A DNA stretch of 64,000 nucleotides from Thiocystis violacea (GTDB lineage Bacteria; Pseudomonadota; Gammaproteobacteria; Chromatiales; Chromatiaceae), in the NCBI RefSeq assembly GCF_016583575.1, contig NZ_NRRG01000001.1:186001-250000 (forward strand), in the 5' to 3' direction. A program made the translations under genes and the position numbers. Shown one piece after another: positions 29,092 to 37,370 of the stretch. The first letter of the stretch is position 1. Every line of letters starts with the position of its first letter. A model generated the notes under the pieces. It made no database searches. It was not told where the DNA came from and was given only the letters and a program-made list of their open reading frames with translations.

Positions 29092-29134
29092 GGCGATTGC
29101 CGGGACAGTCCGTACCCGACCGAAGGCTCCGGAA
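29089..29134 (+). repeat. 46-nt 3'-end repeat, copy 1 (starts at gatB stop codon)
   Basis: The sequence from the gatB TGA onward (TGAGGCGATTGCCGGGACAG ... GCTCCGGAA) matches the minus-strand sequence 57150-57105 at 43 of 46 positions. That second copy also starts on a TGA stop codon, of the thioredoxin gene. CCGG and GTC/GAC inverted parts suggest a weak hairpin. The match stops right after CCGGAA in both. Confidence 0.75.
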
Positions 29135-29357
29135 CGAGCAGCGCGTCGGGCATGAGGATCGCTTGGAAACAATCTCGAACCGGCTGTTATTGACAGGGTC
29201 GAGCCGAATAACCAAGCGTCTCGCTCCGCGATTTATCAATGCATCGGGCTTGCCGGCTCGGATAGACTTTTTCGATGCCCAGGCCGATCGGCATGGCGGC
29301 GTCGAGCATTTCGCGCCGTCACCGGTGGGCCGTCCGTTCGGTTTCATTGGAGGCCAG

Positions 29358-30329
29358 ATGACCACGCCAACGCCGTCGATCGCGCGACTTGAATTCTTTC
29401 CGATCTCGTTTTTCGCCATGATCATGGGCCTGTCCGGCCTTACGATCGGTTGGGAAAAGGCACAGTCCGTTCTCAAGCTCGATCTTGGAATCAGTTCCTG
29501 GCTGGTAGGCGTCACCGCGTCCATTTTCGTCATCCTCGCGATGCTCTACATCGGCAAGCTGGCGCTTTACCGCGCGGCGGTCGTCAAGGAATTACGGCAT
29601 CCGATCAAGATCAACTTCTTCCCCACCATCTCGATCAGCTTTCTGCTCCTGTCGGTCGCCTTTCTGAATTTGATGCCCCAGGTCAGTCAAATGCTCTGGA
29701 TGGTGGGCGCCTTGCTGCATTTGCTCTTCACGCTCTATGTCGTGAGCGTCTGGATTCATCACGAACATTTTCAGATCCATCACATGAACCCGGCCTGGTT
29801 CATTCCGGCGGTGGGCAACGTGCTGGTTCCGGTAGCGGGCGTGCCGCTGGGGTACACCGATGTCTCCTGGTTCTTCTTCAGCGTGGGCATGCTTTTCTGG
29901 CTGGTGCTCATGACCATCATCTTCTACCGCGTCATGTTCCATCACCCGATCGAGGATCGCCTCATGCCGACCCTCTTCATTCTGATCGCGCCCCCGGCGG
30001 TGGGATTCATCGCCTACATGCGCCTGGTCGGTGATCTGGATACCTTCGGGCGGGTGCTCTATTTCAGCGCGCTCTTCCTGACCCTGCTTCTTTTCACCCA
30101 GGGCGCCCGCTTTCTGCGGTTGCGCTTCTTTCTCTCCTGGTGGGCCTATTCCTTCCCATTGGCGGCCTTCAGCATCGCCAGCCTGGTGATGTTCGAGCGC
30201 ACCGGAAGCGATTTTTATCGCTATCTGGGCGTTGGCGTTCTGACCATGCTGACGGGGATCGTTCTGTGGCTTTTGGTGGCCACGACGAAGGCGGTTCTTC
30301 AGCACCGGATCTGTCTGCCGGATCACTGA
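29358..30329 (+). CDS. SLAC1/TDT (TehA-like) family anion channel or transporter
   Basis: 323 residues from the ATG at 29358, which has GGAGG 5 nt upstream; a longer frame starting at 29097 is rejected. About ten TM helices are visible, beginning FFPISFFAMIMGLSGLTIGW, with the family's conserved aromatic helices (WFIPAVGNVLVPVAGVPLGY, WFFFSVGMLFWLVLMTIIFY). TDT proteins include the tellurite-resistance protein TehA, C4-dicarboxylate exporters and the plant SLAC1 anion channel, so the substrate cannot be set from sequence alone. It stands alone between gatB and a hairpin-rich gap. Confidence 0.85.
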   Translation: MTTPTPSIARLEFFPISFFAMIMGLSGLTIGWEKAQSVLKLDLGISSWLVGVTASIFVILAMLYIGKLALYRAAVVKELRHPIKINFFPTISISFLLLSVAFLNLMPQVSQMLWMVGALLHLLFTLYVVSVWIHHEHFQIHHMNPAWFIPAVGNVLVPVAGVPLGYTDVSWFFFSVGMLFWLVLMTIIFYRVMFHHPIEDRLMPTLFILIAPPAVGFIAYMRLVGDLDTFGRVLYFSALFLTLLLFTQGARFLRLRFFLSWWAYSFPLAAFSIASLVMFERTGSDFYRYLGVGVLTMLTGIVLWLLVATTKAVLQHRICLPDH

Positions 30330-30372
30330 GTCCGAGGGCGCGCGCCTTTCGATAGCCCCGGCGGATCGGAGC

Positions 30373-30423
30373 GCTCGGGCGCGACCGATGCCGGGACTGC
30401 GGCTGCCAGCCGCGCACCCGAGC
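30373..30423. other. Nested inverted repeat (cruciform-like hairpin)
   Basis: The outer stem GCTCGGG (30373-30379) pairs with CCCGAGC (30417-30423), extended by CGCG/CGCG with a 2-nt bulge. An inner palindrome GCGGCTGCCAGCCGC sits near 30399-30413. It lies 43 nt after the channel gene and 62 nt before the OmpA-like gene. It may act as a terminator or as a structured leader; no T-run follows. Confidence 0.4.
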
Positions 30424-30485
30424 CTAATCCCTGGCCCTCTCGGTTCGGAATCTCTTTTGGTTCATCAGGATATAGAGTGAATCCC

Positions 30486-31331
30486 ATGTCGGAAACCAAT
30501 CCCAACCCAGCACCCACGCCGACGCCGACGCCGAAATCGCCATCCCTGCTCGGGGCCGGCTATCTGCTTTCGATGTTTGCCGCCGGCCTGGTCCTCGTTT
30601 ACGCCCTGGACCACGGTCGCGGTCCAAACGTCCTCGACGGCTCCGAGGCGCCCCTGAGCCCAGCGCGGGTGACGGACTCCGCCATGACGGCGGAGGACGC
30701 GGATGGGTCGATCGGCCAACTCAGGCGCGATACCCGCGACCTCGGCGAGACCCTGACCGAGACCCAGCGACGGGTCGAGACGCTGGAGGCGGATCTGATG
30801 AGGCTGCGTCGGGATCAGGTGACCATGCTGGAAAGCGAGCGTCAGCGGATCGCGCGAGAACTGGACTCGGCGGCGCGCGCGTCCGGGCCGACACCCGCCG
30901 GCGGATCCTCCCCGGAGGAGGATCCCTTGGCTCGGTTGCGGCACGATCTCGCTGGCCTGGAGGCCAGGTTCACCGAGACGGGCGTCCTGCTCTCCCTGTC
31001 CGAGTCCGATCTGGGCTTTCGGCCGGGTATCGCCGCCCTGCCGAGCGGGCGTCCGGAGAGCCTGAGCCGCGTGGCCAGCGTCCTGGAGCTTCATCCGGAT
31101 CTCAAGATCCTGTTGCGCGGACACACCGACAGTTCCGGCAAGGCCGCGAGCAATCTGGCCCTGTCCGAGCGGCGCGCGCTGGCCGTGCGGGAGTCGCTGA
31201 TCGCCCTCGGCGTACCCGCCTCGCGCATCCTGGCGGAGGGGGCCGGCGAGTCGGCGCCCATCGCCGACAATGCGACCGATCAGGGACGCCGGCTGAATCG
31301 GCGGGTCGAGATCCACTTGACCCGGCCCTGA
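30486..31331 (+). CDS. OmpA/MotB-type peptidoglycan-binding protein with N-terminal TM
   Basis: 281 residues from the ATG at 30486; a GTG at 30477 in the same frame is an alternative. A Pro/Thr-rich cytoplasmic tail precedes one TM helix (LLGAGYLLSMFAAGLVLVYA). A coiled coil follows (DTRDLGETLTETQRRVETLE and the next ~40 residues). The C-terminal OmpA domain contains LLRGHTDSSGKAASNLALSE, VREALGV-like VRESLIALGVPASRI and NRRVEIHL. It likely tethers the inner membrane to peptidoglycan. It stands alone upstream of the his genes; partner unknown. Confidence 0.85.
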   Translation: MSETNPNPAPTPTPTPKSPSLLGAGYLLSMFAAGLVLVYALDHGRGPNVLDGSEAPLSPARVTDSAMTAEDADGSIGQLRRDTRDLGETLTETQRRVETLEADLMRLRRDQVTMLESERQRIARELDSAARASGPTPAGGSSPEEDPLARLRHDLAGLEARFTETGVLLSLSESDLGFRPGIAALPSGRPESLSRVASVLELHPDLKILLRGHTDSSGKAASNLALSERRALAVRESLIALGVPASRILAEGAGESAPIADNATDQGRRLNRRVEIHLTRP

Positions 31332-31368
31332 GCAAGCCGCCCCGCGCCCGTTCGATCGGGCGCGAGAC

Positions 31369-31398
31369 TTATGATCCAGGGCGAGCCTGTGGTTTAAT
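31369..31398 (+). promoter_or_regulatory. Candidate promoter for the his genes
   Basis: TTATGA (31369-31374), an 18-nt spacer and TTTAAT (31393-31398) lie about 30 nt upstream of hisB. The -10 box matches consensus at 4 of 6 positions. No his-leader peptide rich in histidine codons was found. Confidence 0.4.
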
Positions 31399-31428
31399 GC
31401 GGCTTTACAGCCGAGACACCCTGAACCA

Positions 31429-32034
31429 ATGGCTTCCGAGATCCCTGGCCGCCGGGTCCAGATCGAGCGTGACACGCTCGAAACCCAAATCCGCGTCGCA
31501 CTCGATCTGGACGGCAGCGGCCGCTCCAACTTCCAAACTGGCGTCCCCTTCCTGGAGCACATGCTCGATCAGGTGGCGCGTCATGGTCTGATCGACCTCG
31601 ATATCCAGGCGAGCGGCGATCTGCACATCGACGCCCATCACACGGTCGAGGATGTCGGCATCACCCTGGGGCAGGCGCTCGCCAAGGCGCTGGGCGAGAA
31701 GAAAGGGATCCGCCGCTACGGCCAGGCCTATGTTCCGCTCGACGAGGCGCTCTCGCGGGTGGTGGTCGACCTCTCCGGCCGTCCAGGGCTGGTCTATGAG
31801 GTCCAGTTCAGGCGCGCCGTCATCGGCACCTTCGACGTGGATCTTTTCCAGGAGTTTTTTCAGGGGCTGGTCAACCATGCGGGCATGACCCTGCATATCG
31901 ACAACCTGCGCGGAACCAACGCCCATCATCAGGCCGAGACCATCTTCAAGGCCTTCGGCCGCGCCCTGCGCATGGCCGTCGAGCCGGATCCGCGCATGGC
32001 CGGAATCACCCCATCCACCAAGGGTGCGCTCTAA
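31429..32034 (+). CDS. hisB: Imidazoleglycerol-phosphate dehydratase
   Basis: 201 residues, the monofunctional dehydratase without the phosphatase domain found in E. coli HisB. It performs a late step of histidine synthesis. Metal-binding motifs are intact: [47 protein letters not shown]. It is the first of four his genes; hisH, which commonly follows, is absent. Confidence 0.97.
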   Translation: MASEIPGRRVQIERDTLETQIRVALDLDGSGRSNFQTGVPFLEHMLDQVARHGLIDLDIQASGDLHIDAHHTVEDVGITLGQALAKALGEKKGIRRYGQAYVPLDEALSRVVVDLSGRPGLVYEVQFRRAVIGTFDVDLFQEFFQGLVNHAGMTLHIDNLRGTNAHHQAETIFKAFGRALRMAVEPDPRMAGITPSTKGAL

Positions 32035-32120
32035 GAGGCGCCGATCGATCTGCCGCCACGCGGATCCCGAACGAGTTTGCCCCACCGACCACCGATGAAG
32101 ACCGACGAGAGACCTATCCC

Positions 32121-32864
32121 GTGCTGCTGATTCCCGCGATCGATTTGAAGGATGGCCGCTGCGTGCGGCTGCGTCAGGGCCGCATGGACGACGAGACCGT
32201 CTTTTCCGACGACCCGGTGGAGATGGCCGGACGCTGGGTGCGCGAGGGCGCGCGCCGGCTGCATCTGGTCGATCTCAACGGTGCCTTCGCGGGCGAGCCG
32301 GTCAATGGCTCGGCCATTCGCGGTATCGCGGCGGCCTATCCCGAGCTGCCGATTCAGGTCGGTGGCGGCATCCGCGACGAGGCGACGATCGAGGCCTATC
32401 TCAAGGCCGGGGTCGCCTTCTGTATCATCGGGACCCAGGCGGTGAAGGATCCCGAGTTCGTCGCGCGCGCCTGCCGGTCCTTTCCGGGACATGTGATGGT
32501 GGGACTCGACGCCAGGGACGGACAGGTCGCGATCAATGGCTGGGCCGAGATCACCCCCCATCGGGTCGAGGAACTGGCCCGGCGCTTCGAGGACGATGGC
32601 GTCGCGGCCATCGTCTATACCGACATCGGACGCGACGGCATGATGACCGGCCCCAATGTGGAGGCGACCCGCGCCCTGGCCTCGGCCATTCGCGTACCGG
32701 TCATCGCCTCCGGCGGCATCACCACCATCGAGGATGTCCGGCTCCTGGCGGAGGCGGCGGGAAGCGGTATCACCGCCGCCATCACCGGTCGGGCGATCTA
32801 CGAGGGGACGCTGGACTTCGCCACGGGCCAGAAGCTGGCCGACCGTCTGAGCGCGGACGCTTGA
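32121..32864 (+). CDS. hisA: ProFAR (phosphoribosylformimino-AICAR-P) isomerase
   Basis: 247 residues from a GTG at 32121 ([17 protein letters not shown]). It is a TIM barrel with the two catalytic aspartates, D8 in IPAIDLKDG and the one in [30 protein letters not shown] and [13 protein letters not shown] are phosphate-binding. It lies 86 nt after hisB with no hisH between. hisF, which usually follows, is absent. Confidence 0.96.
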   Translation: MLLIPAIDLKDGRCVRLRQGRMDDETVFSDDPVEMAGRWVREGARRLHLVDLNGAFAGEPVNGSAIRGIAAAYPELPIQVGGGIRDEATIEAYLKAGVAFCIIGTQAVKDPEFVARACRSFPGHVMVGLDARDGQVAINGWAEITPHRVEELARRFEDDGVAAIVYTDIGRDGMMTGPNVEATRALASAIRVPVIASGGITTIEDVRLLAEAAGSGITAAITGRAIYEGTLDFATGQKLADRLSADA

Positions 32865-32908
32865 CCGGTCGCCACCCCGAGTCACCCAATCCATCGCGGA
32901 ACATCACC

Positions 32909-33304
32909 ATGAACGACGCTTGGCTTGAAGCCATCAAATGGGGGCCGGACGGGCTGGTGCCCGCTATCGCCCAGGAACGCGGGACCGGCACCATTCTCAT
33001 GATGGCCTGGATGAACCGGGAATCGCTCGAACTCACGCGCGCGAGCGGCCATGCCGTCTACTGGTCGCGCTCGCGCGCCCGGCTCTGGCACAAGGGCGAG
33101 GAGTCCGGTCATCAGCAGGTCGTGCACGCCATCCGGATCGACTGTGACGCGGATGTCGTGCTCCTGGAGGTCGAACAAAAGGGCGGGATCGCCTGTCACA
33201 CCGGGCGTCACAACTGCTTCTATCGGCAACTGGACGAGGCGGGCGACTGGGTCGAGATCGCGCCCGTGCTCAAGGATCCCGATGCCATCTACGCGAAGGC
33301 TTGA
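32909..33304 (+). CDS. hisI: Phosphoribosyl-AMP cyclohydrolase
   Basis: 131 residues from the ATG at 32909 ([11 protein letters not shown]). Zinc and magnesium motifs are clear: [48 protein letters not shown], and [14 protein letters not shown] with the paired cysteines. HisI and HisE are separate proteins here rather than fused. It is 44 nt after hisA. Confidence 0.96.
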   Translation: MNDAWLEAIKWGPDGLVPAIAQERGTGTILMMAWMNRESLELTRASGHAVYWSRSRARLWHKGEESGHQQVVHAIRIDCDADVVLLEVEQKGGIACHTGRHNCFYRQLDEAGDWVEIAPVLKDPDAIYAKA

Positions 33305-33319
33305 GTGGAGAGGGGCGCC

Positions 33320-33637
33320 ATGAATGACACCCTGGAGCGCCTGTCCGAGGTTCTCGAGGCGCGGAAATCGGCCGACCCGGATTCCTCCTATGTCGCCAGA
33401 CTCTACGCCAAGGGCTTGGACGCCATCCTCAAGAAGATCGGCGAGGAGGCCACCGAAACCGTGATGGCGGCCAAGGATGGGGTTCCCGAGCGGGTCGTGT
33501 CCGAGGTCGCGGATCTCTGGTTCCACACCCTGGTCCTGCTCGCCCATCAGGGGCTGGGGCCGCGTCAGGTGCTCGCCGAGCTGGAGCGGCGCTTTGGACT
33601 CTCCGGGCTGGAGGAGAAGGCGAATCGACCGGGTTGA
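33320..33637 (+). CDS. hisE: Phosphoribosyl-ATP diphosphatase
   Basis: 105 residues from the ATG at 33320, preceded by GAGAGGGG. It belongs to the MazG-like alpha-helical fold: [33 protein letters not shown] and [14 protein letters not shown] carry the acidic magnesium ligands. It is the last his gene here; tatC follows after 117 nt. Confidence 0.95.
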   Translation: MNDTLERLSEVLEARKSADPDSSYVARLYAKGLDAILKKIGEEATETVMAAKDGVPERVVSEVADLWFHTLVLLAHQGLGPRQVLAELERRFGLSGLEEKANRPG

Positions 33638-33754
33638 GCCGGTCATGCGCCGAGTCCCCAGGCGGCCATCGCCGCCCAGCGACGACAATCGGATGAACCG
33701 CCAGGGCCGCGCCTCCTCGGGCGTCCTCAACACTGGTCAATAAGGGCCTAAATC

Positions 33755-34894
33755 ATGTCTTCCGCGATGCCGCCCGACGATCCGGGCGCCGAGCAACCAT
33801 TCATCTCGCATCTGGTCGAACTGCGTGATCGCCTGATCCGCATGCTGATCGCCATTGGCCTGGTCGTGCTGGTGTTGTTCCCCTTCGCGAACGACATCTA
33901 TGCCTATGTCGCCGCACCCCTGCTGGCGCAGTTGCCCGAAGGCAATACCATGATCGCCACCCAGGTGGCCTCGCCCTTCCTCGCGCCCTTCAAGCTGGCG
34001 CTGGTCGCGGCGATCTTTTTCGCCATGCCCTATCTGCTGTACCAGTTGTGGGCCTTCGTCGCGCCGGGGCTCTATCAGCACGAGAAAAGACTGGCCATCC
34101 CCTTGCTGGTTTCCAGCATCCTGCTCTTTTACGTCGGGATGGCGTTCGCCTATTACCTCGTCTTTCCCCTCGTGTTCGGCTTCTTCGCCGCCACGACGCC
34201 GGAAGGCGTGGCCATGATGACCGACATTTCCTCCTACCTGGATTTCGTGCTCACGCTCTTCTTCGCGTTCGGCGTCGCCTTCGAGATTCCGATCGCCACC
34301 ATTCTCCTGGTGCAGATCGGCGTGGTGACCCCCGAGGATCTCGCGAGCAAGCGTCCCTACGTGATCGTCGGGGCCTTCGTCATCGGCATGTTCCTCACGC
34401 CTCCGGACGTCTTCTCCCAGACCCTGCTCGCCGTGCCCATGTGGATGCTGTTCGAGCTTGGCATTCTGCTGTCGCGGCTGATGCTGCGCCAACGAAAGCG
34501 CGACGACGAACAGGCCGGGGCGCCACCCGCGTCAAGCCGGATCCTAGCCCCAGTCGGGCCAGGTGCCGCTCCGCGCGAGGTCGGGCGCGAACTCTCGCCC
34601 GCTTTCGATGACCCCGACCGCTGGCGGCCCTTGACGGACGACGAGATGGAGGCCGAACTCGACCAGATGGATGCCGAGGAGGCCGATCGTCCCGGTCGCT
34701 CGGGACCGTCGGCGACCGCGCCAGGGGAGGCGGGAATCGATCCGGTCGAGGACAAGATCAGACGCGCGAATCGACTGCGCGAACTGAATAACGACCTGGC
34801 GGCGCGTCAGTTGCTCTATCAGGTGCTCGAGGAGGGCGATGCCGATCAGCGCAACGTCGCGCGCAACATTCTTCGGCAGATCGACGAGCACTGA
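33755..34894 (+). CDS. tatC: Sec-independent translocase TatC with FimV-like C-terminal extension
   Basis: 379 residues, against about 250 for typical TatC. Residues 1-247 are a normal six-TM Tat[16 protein letters not shown] at the N-terminus, the [12 protein letters not shown] loop, and the FEIPI and TPPDVFSQ motifs. Residues 248-330 are a charged, Pro/Ala-rich linker. Residues 331-376 ([20 protein letters not shown], then [20 protein letters not shown]) resemble the short helical C-terminal domain of FimV, a protein-binding module of polar pilus/hub proteins. tatA and tatB, commonly upstream of tatC after hisE, are absent. The tail uses the same codon style as the rest, so it is not a recent insertion. 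Confidence 0.92.
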   Translation: MSSAMPPDDPGAEQPFISHLVELRDRLIRMLIAIGLVVLVLFPFANDIYAYVAAPLLAQLPEGNTMIATQVASPFLAPFKLALVAAIFFAMPYLLYQLWAFVAPGLYQHEKRLAIPLLVSSILLFYVGMAFAYYLVFPLVFGFFAATTPEGVAMMTDISSYLDFVLTLFFAFGVAFEIPIATILLVQIGVVTPEDLASKRPYVIVGAFVIGMFLTPPDVFSQTLLAVPMWMLFELGILLSRLMLRQRKRDDEQAGAPPASSRILAPVGPGAAPREVGRELSPAFDDPDRWRPLTDDEMEAELDQMDAEEADRPGRSGPSATAPGEAGIDPVEDKIRRANRLRELNNDLAARQLLYQVLEEGDADQRNVARNILRQIDEH

Positions 34895-34922
34895 TGTGAC
34901 CGAGGTAGCAGAAAACGACCGT

Positions 34923-35021
34923 ATGGCTTTTATTTTGCTGACCATGCAGTTGATATTGCTTTTATCAATGGCATCTGTGGTATACCATCATTTTTTGTTA
35001 TCAGGCAGCGGATGGGAATGA
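34923..35021 (+). CDS. Possible small membrane peptide overlapping the LysR gene start
   Basis: A 32-codon frame (MAFILLTMQLILLLSMASVV then YHHFLLSGSGWE) encodes one hydrophobic helix. It overlaps the start of the CysB-like gene by 10 nt, so coupled translation is possible. There is no clear ribosome-binding site, and the AT-rich sequence is equally explained as promoter DNA. No homologue is recognised; existence is uncertain. Confidence 0.25.
   Translation: MAFILLTMQLILLLSMASVVYHHFLLSGSGWE
34950..34987 (+). promoter_or_regulatory. AT-rich control region of the CysB-like gene with two inverted repeats
   Basis: The 117-bp gap after tatC is much richer in A+T than its surroundings. It holds TTGATA (34950-34955), 7 nt, TATCAA (34963-34968), then a perfect 10-bp palindrome TGGTATACCA (34978-34987). 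Dyads of this size fit LysR-type autoregulation. No unambiguous -10/-35 pair with correct spacing was found. Confidence 0.4.
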
Positions 35022-36001
35022 CCGTGGGCTCAGGCTCCCAGATTCACTACAAGCAGAATCGACTCAAGCAGCTGCGCGCCTTCTGTCATGCCGCGAGAAC
35101 CGGCAGCGTCAGCGCCGCCGCGGAGAAGATTTTTCTCAGCCAGCCAACGGTATCGCTCCAGATTCAGGCGCTCGAACGCGAATTCTCGACGGTTTTGTTC
35201 GAGCGCCGCGGCCCCAAGATACGCTTGACACCGGAGGGCGATCTGCTGTTTCAGATGGCGGAGCCCCTGGTGGAGGGCATGGACAAGCTCCACGAGGCCT
35301 TCGCGACCCAGTGTGGTCGGGTGGATCAGGGCGTACTGAATATCGCGGCGGGTGAATCGACCATTCTCTATATCCTGCCCGATCCGATCAGCGCCTTTGT
35401 CGAGCAGTATCCAGGGATCGAGCTGAAGCTGCACAACGTGACCGGACGCGATGGACTGGCCATGCTCCGGGCCGACGAGGCGGATCTGGCCGTGGGATCC
35501 ATGATGGAAATCCCGGATGACATCACCTATCGGCCGTTCGTGACCTATCAGCCGACCCTGATCACGCCCAAGAACCATCCGCTCGCCGAGAAGACAACGG
35601 TCACGCTGGAGGAGATCGCGCCCTATGGCCTGATCCTTCCGCCGCGCCATCTGAGCACCTGGCGGCTGGTCGATCTGGTCTTCAAGCAGCACAACCTGGG
35701 CTATCGGGTCACCATGGAAGCGGGTGGCTGGGAAGTGATCAAGAAGTACGTCGAGCTTGGTCTCGGCATTTCGATCGTGACCGATGTCTGTCTCACGGGA
35801 GAAGAGAATCTGGGCATGATCCCAATCGGACAATATTTCCCCAAGCGCAGCTATGGCATCGTGCAGCGGCGCGGGAAATTCCTGTCCCCTCAAACCAAAT
35901 GCTTCATCAAGACGCTCGATCGCGCCTTCGCGGATCGGGTCGTCGAGCCGCAGCCGCAGACTGTCGGCGACGCCGAATGGGAAGATGCCTTCCTGGGCTG
36001 A
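35012..36001 (+). CDS. CysB-type LysR-family transcriptional regulator
   Basis: 329 residues. The N-terminal winged helix (LKQLRAFCHAARTGSVSAAA, EKIFLSQPTVSLQIQALERE) is followed by a LysR substrate domain (about 105-300). GVLNIAAGESTILYILPDPI, GGWEVIKKYVELGLGISIVT and the overall length resemble CysB/Cbl regulators of sulfur assimilation rather than CbbR or MetR. The effector cannot be told from sequence. A second in-frame ATG lies at 35018. It is transcribed alone from an AT-rich region; in a purple sulfur bacterium a sulfur-metabolism role is plausible but not shown. Confidence 0.85.
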   Translation: MGMTVGSGSQIHYKQNRLKQLRAFCHAARTGSVSAAAEKIFLSQPTVSLQIQALEREFSTVLFERRGPKIRLTPEGDLLFQMAEPLVEGMDKLHEAFATQCGRVDQGVLNIAAGESTILYILPDPISAFVEQYPGIELKLHNVTGRDGLAMLRADEADLAVGSMMEIPDDITYRPFVTYQPTLITPKNHPLAEKTTVTLEEIAPYGLILPPRHLSTWRLVDLVFKQHNLGYRVTMEAGGWEVIKKYVELGLGISIVTDVCLTGEENLGMIPIGQYFPKRSYGIVQRRGKFLSPQTKCFIKTLDRAFADRVVEPQPQTVGDAEWEDAFLG

Positions 36002-36104
36002 GCAGCCCTCGAAGCCTGTCTAGCGCCAAAATCCGCGGATACCGATGTGTCCGTACCGGATGGCAAATCGATGTTTGAGCCCTCACACCAAGGACGTGTA
36101 CCTC

Positions 36105-36120
36105 ACCCGATCGATCGGGT
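36105..36120. promoter_or_regulatory. Perfect 16-bp palindrome upstream of the XRE gene
   Basis: ACCCGATCGATCGGGT is a perfect palindrome 72 nt before the XRE-family ATG. Further AGGTT/AACCT inverted pairs lie between it and the gene (36121-36180). It could be an operator for the XRE protein itself. Confidence 0.4.
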
Positions 36121-36191
36121 AGGTTCGGCCAACGTCTTCTAAATACAGTGTGAACCTCTAACTACATAGGCTTGTTAACCTCAACACCACT

Positions 36192-36569
36192 ATGGATCTT
36201 ACAAAACGCATCGGCCAACGCTTACGCGCGGCCAGGCAAGAGCAAAAGCTCAGCCTCTCCGACCTCTCGAGCCGAACCAACTCGCTCTCCAAATCCCGCA
36301 TCAGCAACTACGAGCAGGGAATTCGTAGAATGGGACTGGAGGAAGCCCAAGAGTTGTCGATCGCCTTGGGAACCGTCACCCCAACCTATCTGATGTGTCT
36401 CGACGACACGGATCCGCTTTCGGCCCGAGAGCGCGAGCTGGTCGAGTATTTTCGCCAGACCGACGAGCGCGGCCAGGAGAACATCATGAATGTCGCCAGG
36501 GCCGAGAGGGATCATCCGCCGGCACTGGTCGAACCATCCGAGGAATCTCCGGAGGCGCCGGAGGAATAA
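36192..36569 (+). CDS. XRE-family helix-turn-helix regulator
   Basis: 125 residues. An N-terminal HTH_3 domain occupies about 5-62 (IGQRLRAARQEQKLSLSDLS, KSRISNYEQGIRRMGLEEAQ, ELSIALGTV). The C-terminal part is short (LSARERELVEYFRQTDERGQ and an acidic tail), similar to small phage-repressor-like regulators without a peptidase domain. It stands alone, preceded by inverted repeats and followed by a strong hairpin. Target genes unknown. Confidence 0.85.
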   Translation: MDLTKRIGQRLRAARQEQKLSLSDLSSRTNSLSKSRISNYEQGIRRMGLEEAQELSIALGTVTPTYLMCLDDTDPLSARERELVEYFRQTDERGQENIMNVARAERDHPPALVEPSEESPEAPEE

Positions 36570-36734
36570 GGCGAGGTGAGTTGCCGTTCATCGATCGATT
36601 CGGCAATCGGCTCACCCATGCATGGACCCAGGCCATCCTGCCCCTGGTCCATCCACGGATCAGGAGGCCATGGGATCGACTGGACCCTCGATCGGATGAC
36701 GCCAAGGGAATCGGAGAGACCAAGGCAGTTTGTC

Positions 36735-36763
36735 GGTAAACACCGCCCAAGGCGGTGTTTACC
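36735..36763. terminator. Bidirectional terminator hairpin
   Basis: A perfect 13-bp stem, GGTAAACACCGCC (36735-36747) and GGCGGTGTTTACC (36751-36763), with a CAA loop. It separates the plus-strand XRE gene from the convergent minus-strand Cache gene ending at 36782. A short pyrimidine/T-rich CTTTATC follows on the plus strand. Confidence 0.75.
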
Positions 36764-36781
36764 CTTTATCCTGCCGAACGG

Positions 36782-37240
36782 CTATTTGTAAGCCCCCACG
36801 CCACAGAAAAACCCTTCGTTGTTGGTCATGACATAGCTGGTCTTGTCGCGGATCTCGTCCGAGCCAGGGTAGGGCCACTTATAATCGACCCAGCCCTCGC
36901 CACTCGCCTTGGCGACCGCGATCATGTTCTTGAAGAGTTCGTCCCCGTATTTGTCGAAGCCGAGCAGATTCTTGCCGACCAGCTCCGGTTTGACCGCGTG
37001 CGACAGCATCACGCCCTCGAGATCCATGCAGAAGACATAAAGATCCTTGTCCTTGAAACCGCCGTCATCGGCGGCGAAGGTGGCGAACGCCTTCTCGCCG
37101 CCCATCGCGTTCACCGCAGCCTGCGCCTTCAGGGACATGGCCTTGGCCTCGTCGGGCGTACCCATGTCACTGGCCATGGCGATCGTCATGCCGGCGCCGA
37201 GCAGGGCCAATGCCGCTGTCATCACGAGTCTTGCGATCAT
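36782..37240 (-). CDS. Secreted single-Cache-domain protein
   Basis: 152 residues from the ATG at 37240, which has AGGACAGAGG upstream. A signal peptide (MIARLVMTAALALLGAGMTI) is followed by one sCache_2-type domain: DLYVFCMDLEGVMLSHAVKP, LVGKNLLGFDKYGDELFKNM and the C-terminal SYVMTNNEGFFCGVGAYK. Such domains normally sense small ligands as part of chemoreceptors or kinases; here the domain is a free periplasmic protein. Two cysteines (CMDLEG, FFCGVG) could form a disulfide. It lies 130 nt downstream of hypE on the same strand. Confidence 0.85.
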   Translation of the reverse strand: MIARLVMTAALALLGAGMTIAMASDMGTPDEAKAMSLKAQAAVNAMGGEKAFATFAADDGGFKDKDLYVFCMDLEGVMLSHAVKPELVGKNLLGFDKYGDELFKNMIAVAKASGEGWVDYKWPYPGSDEIRDKTSYVMTNNEGFFCGVGAYK

Positions 37241-37370
37241 GCCTCTGTCCTCTTGCGAATTATCAATTATCGTTGCGGGAGCCGAACGATAGTACAAAAC
37301 CAGTGGACGGATCCAGTCGTGTCGTCCTGGGCTGGTCTGGATCGCGGCGACTCGCGCCGGCGGATCCTCC

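Noticed and set aside
29097-29357. Extended start for the SLAC1-type channel
   Set aside because: The extension translates the 46-nt repeat and has no TM or family character; GGAGG precedes the ATG at 29358.
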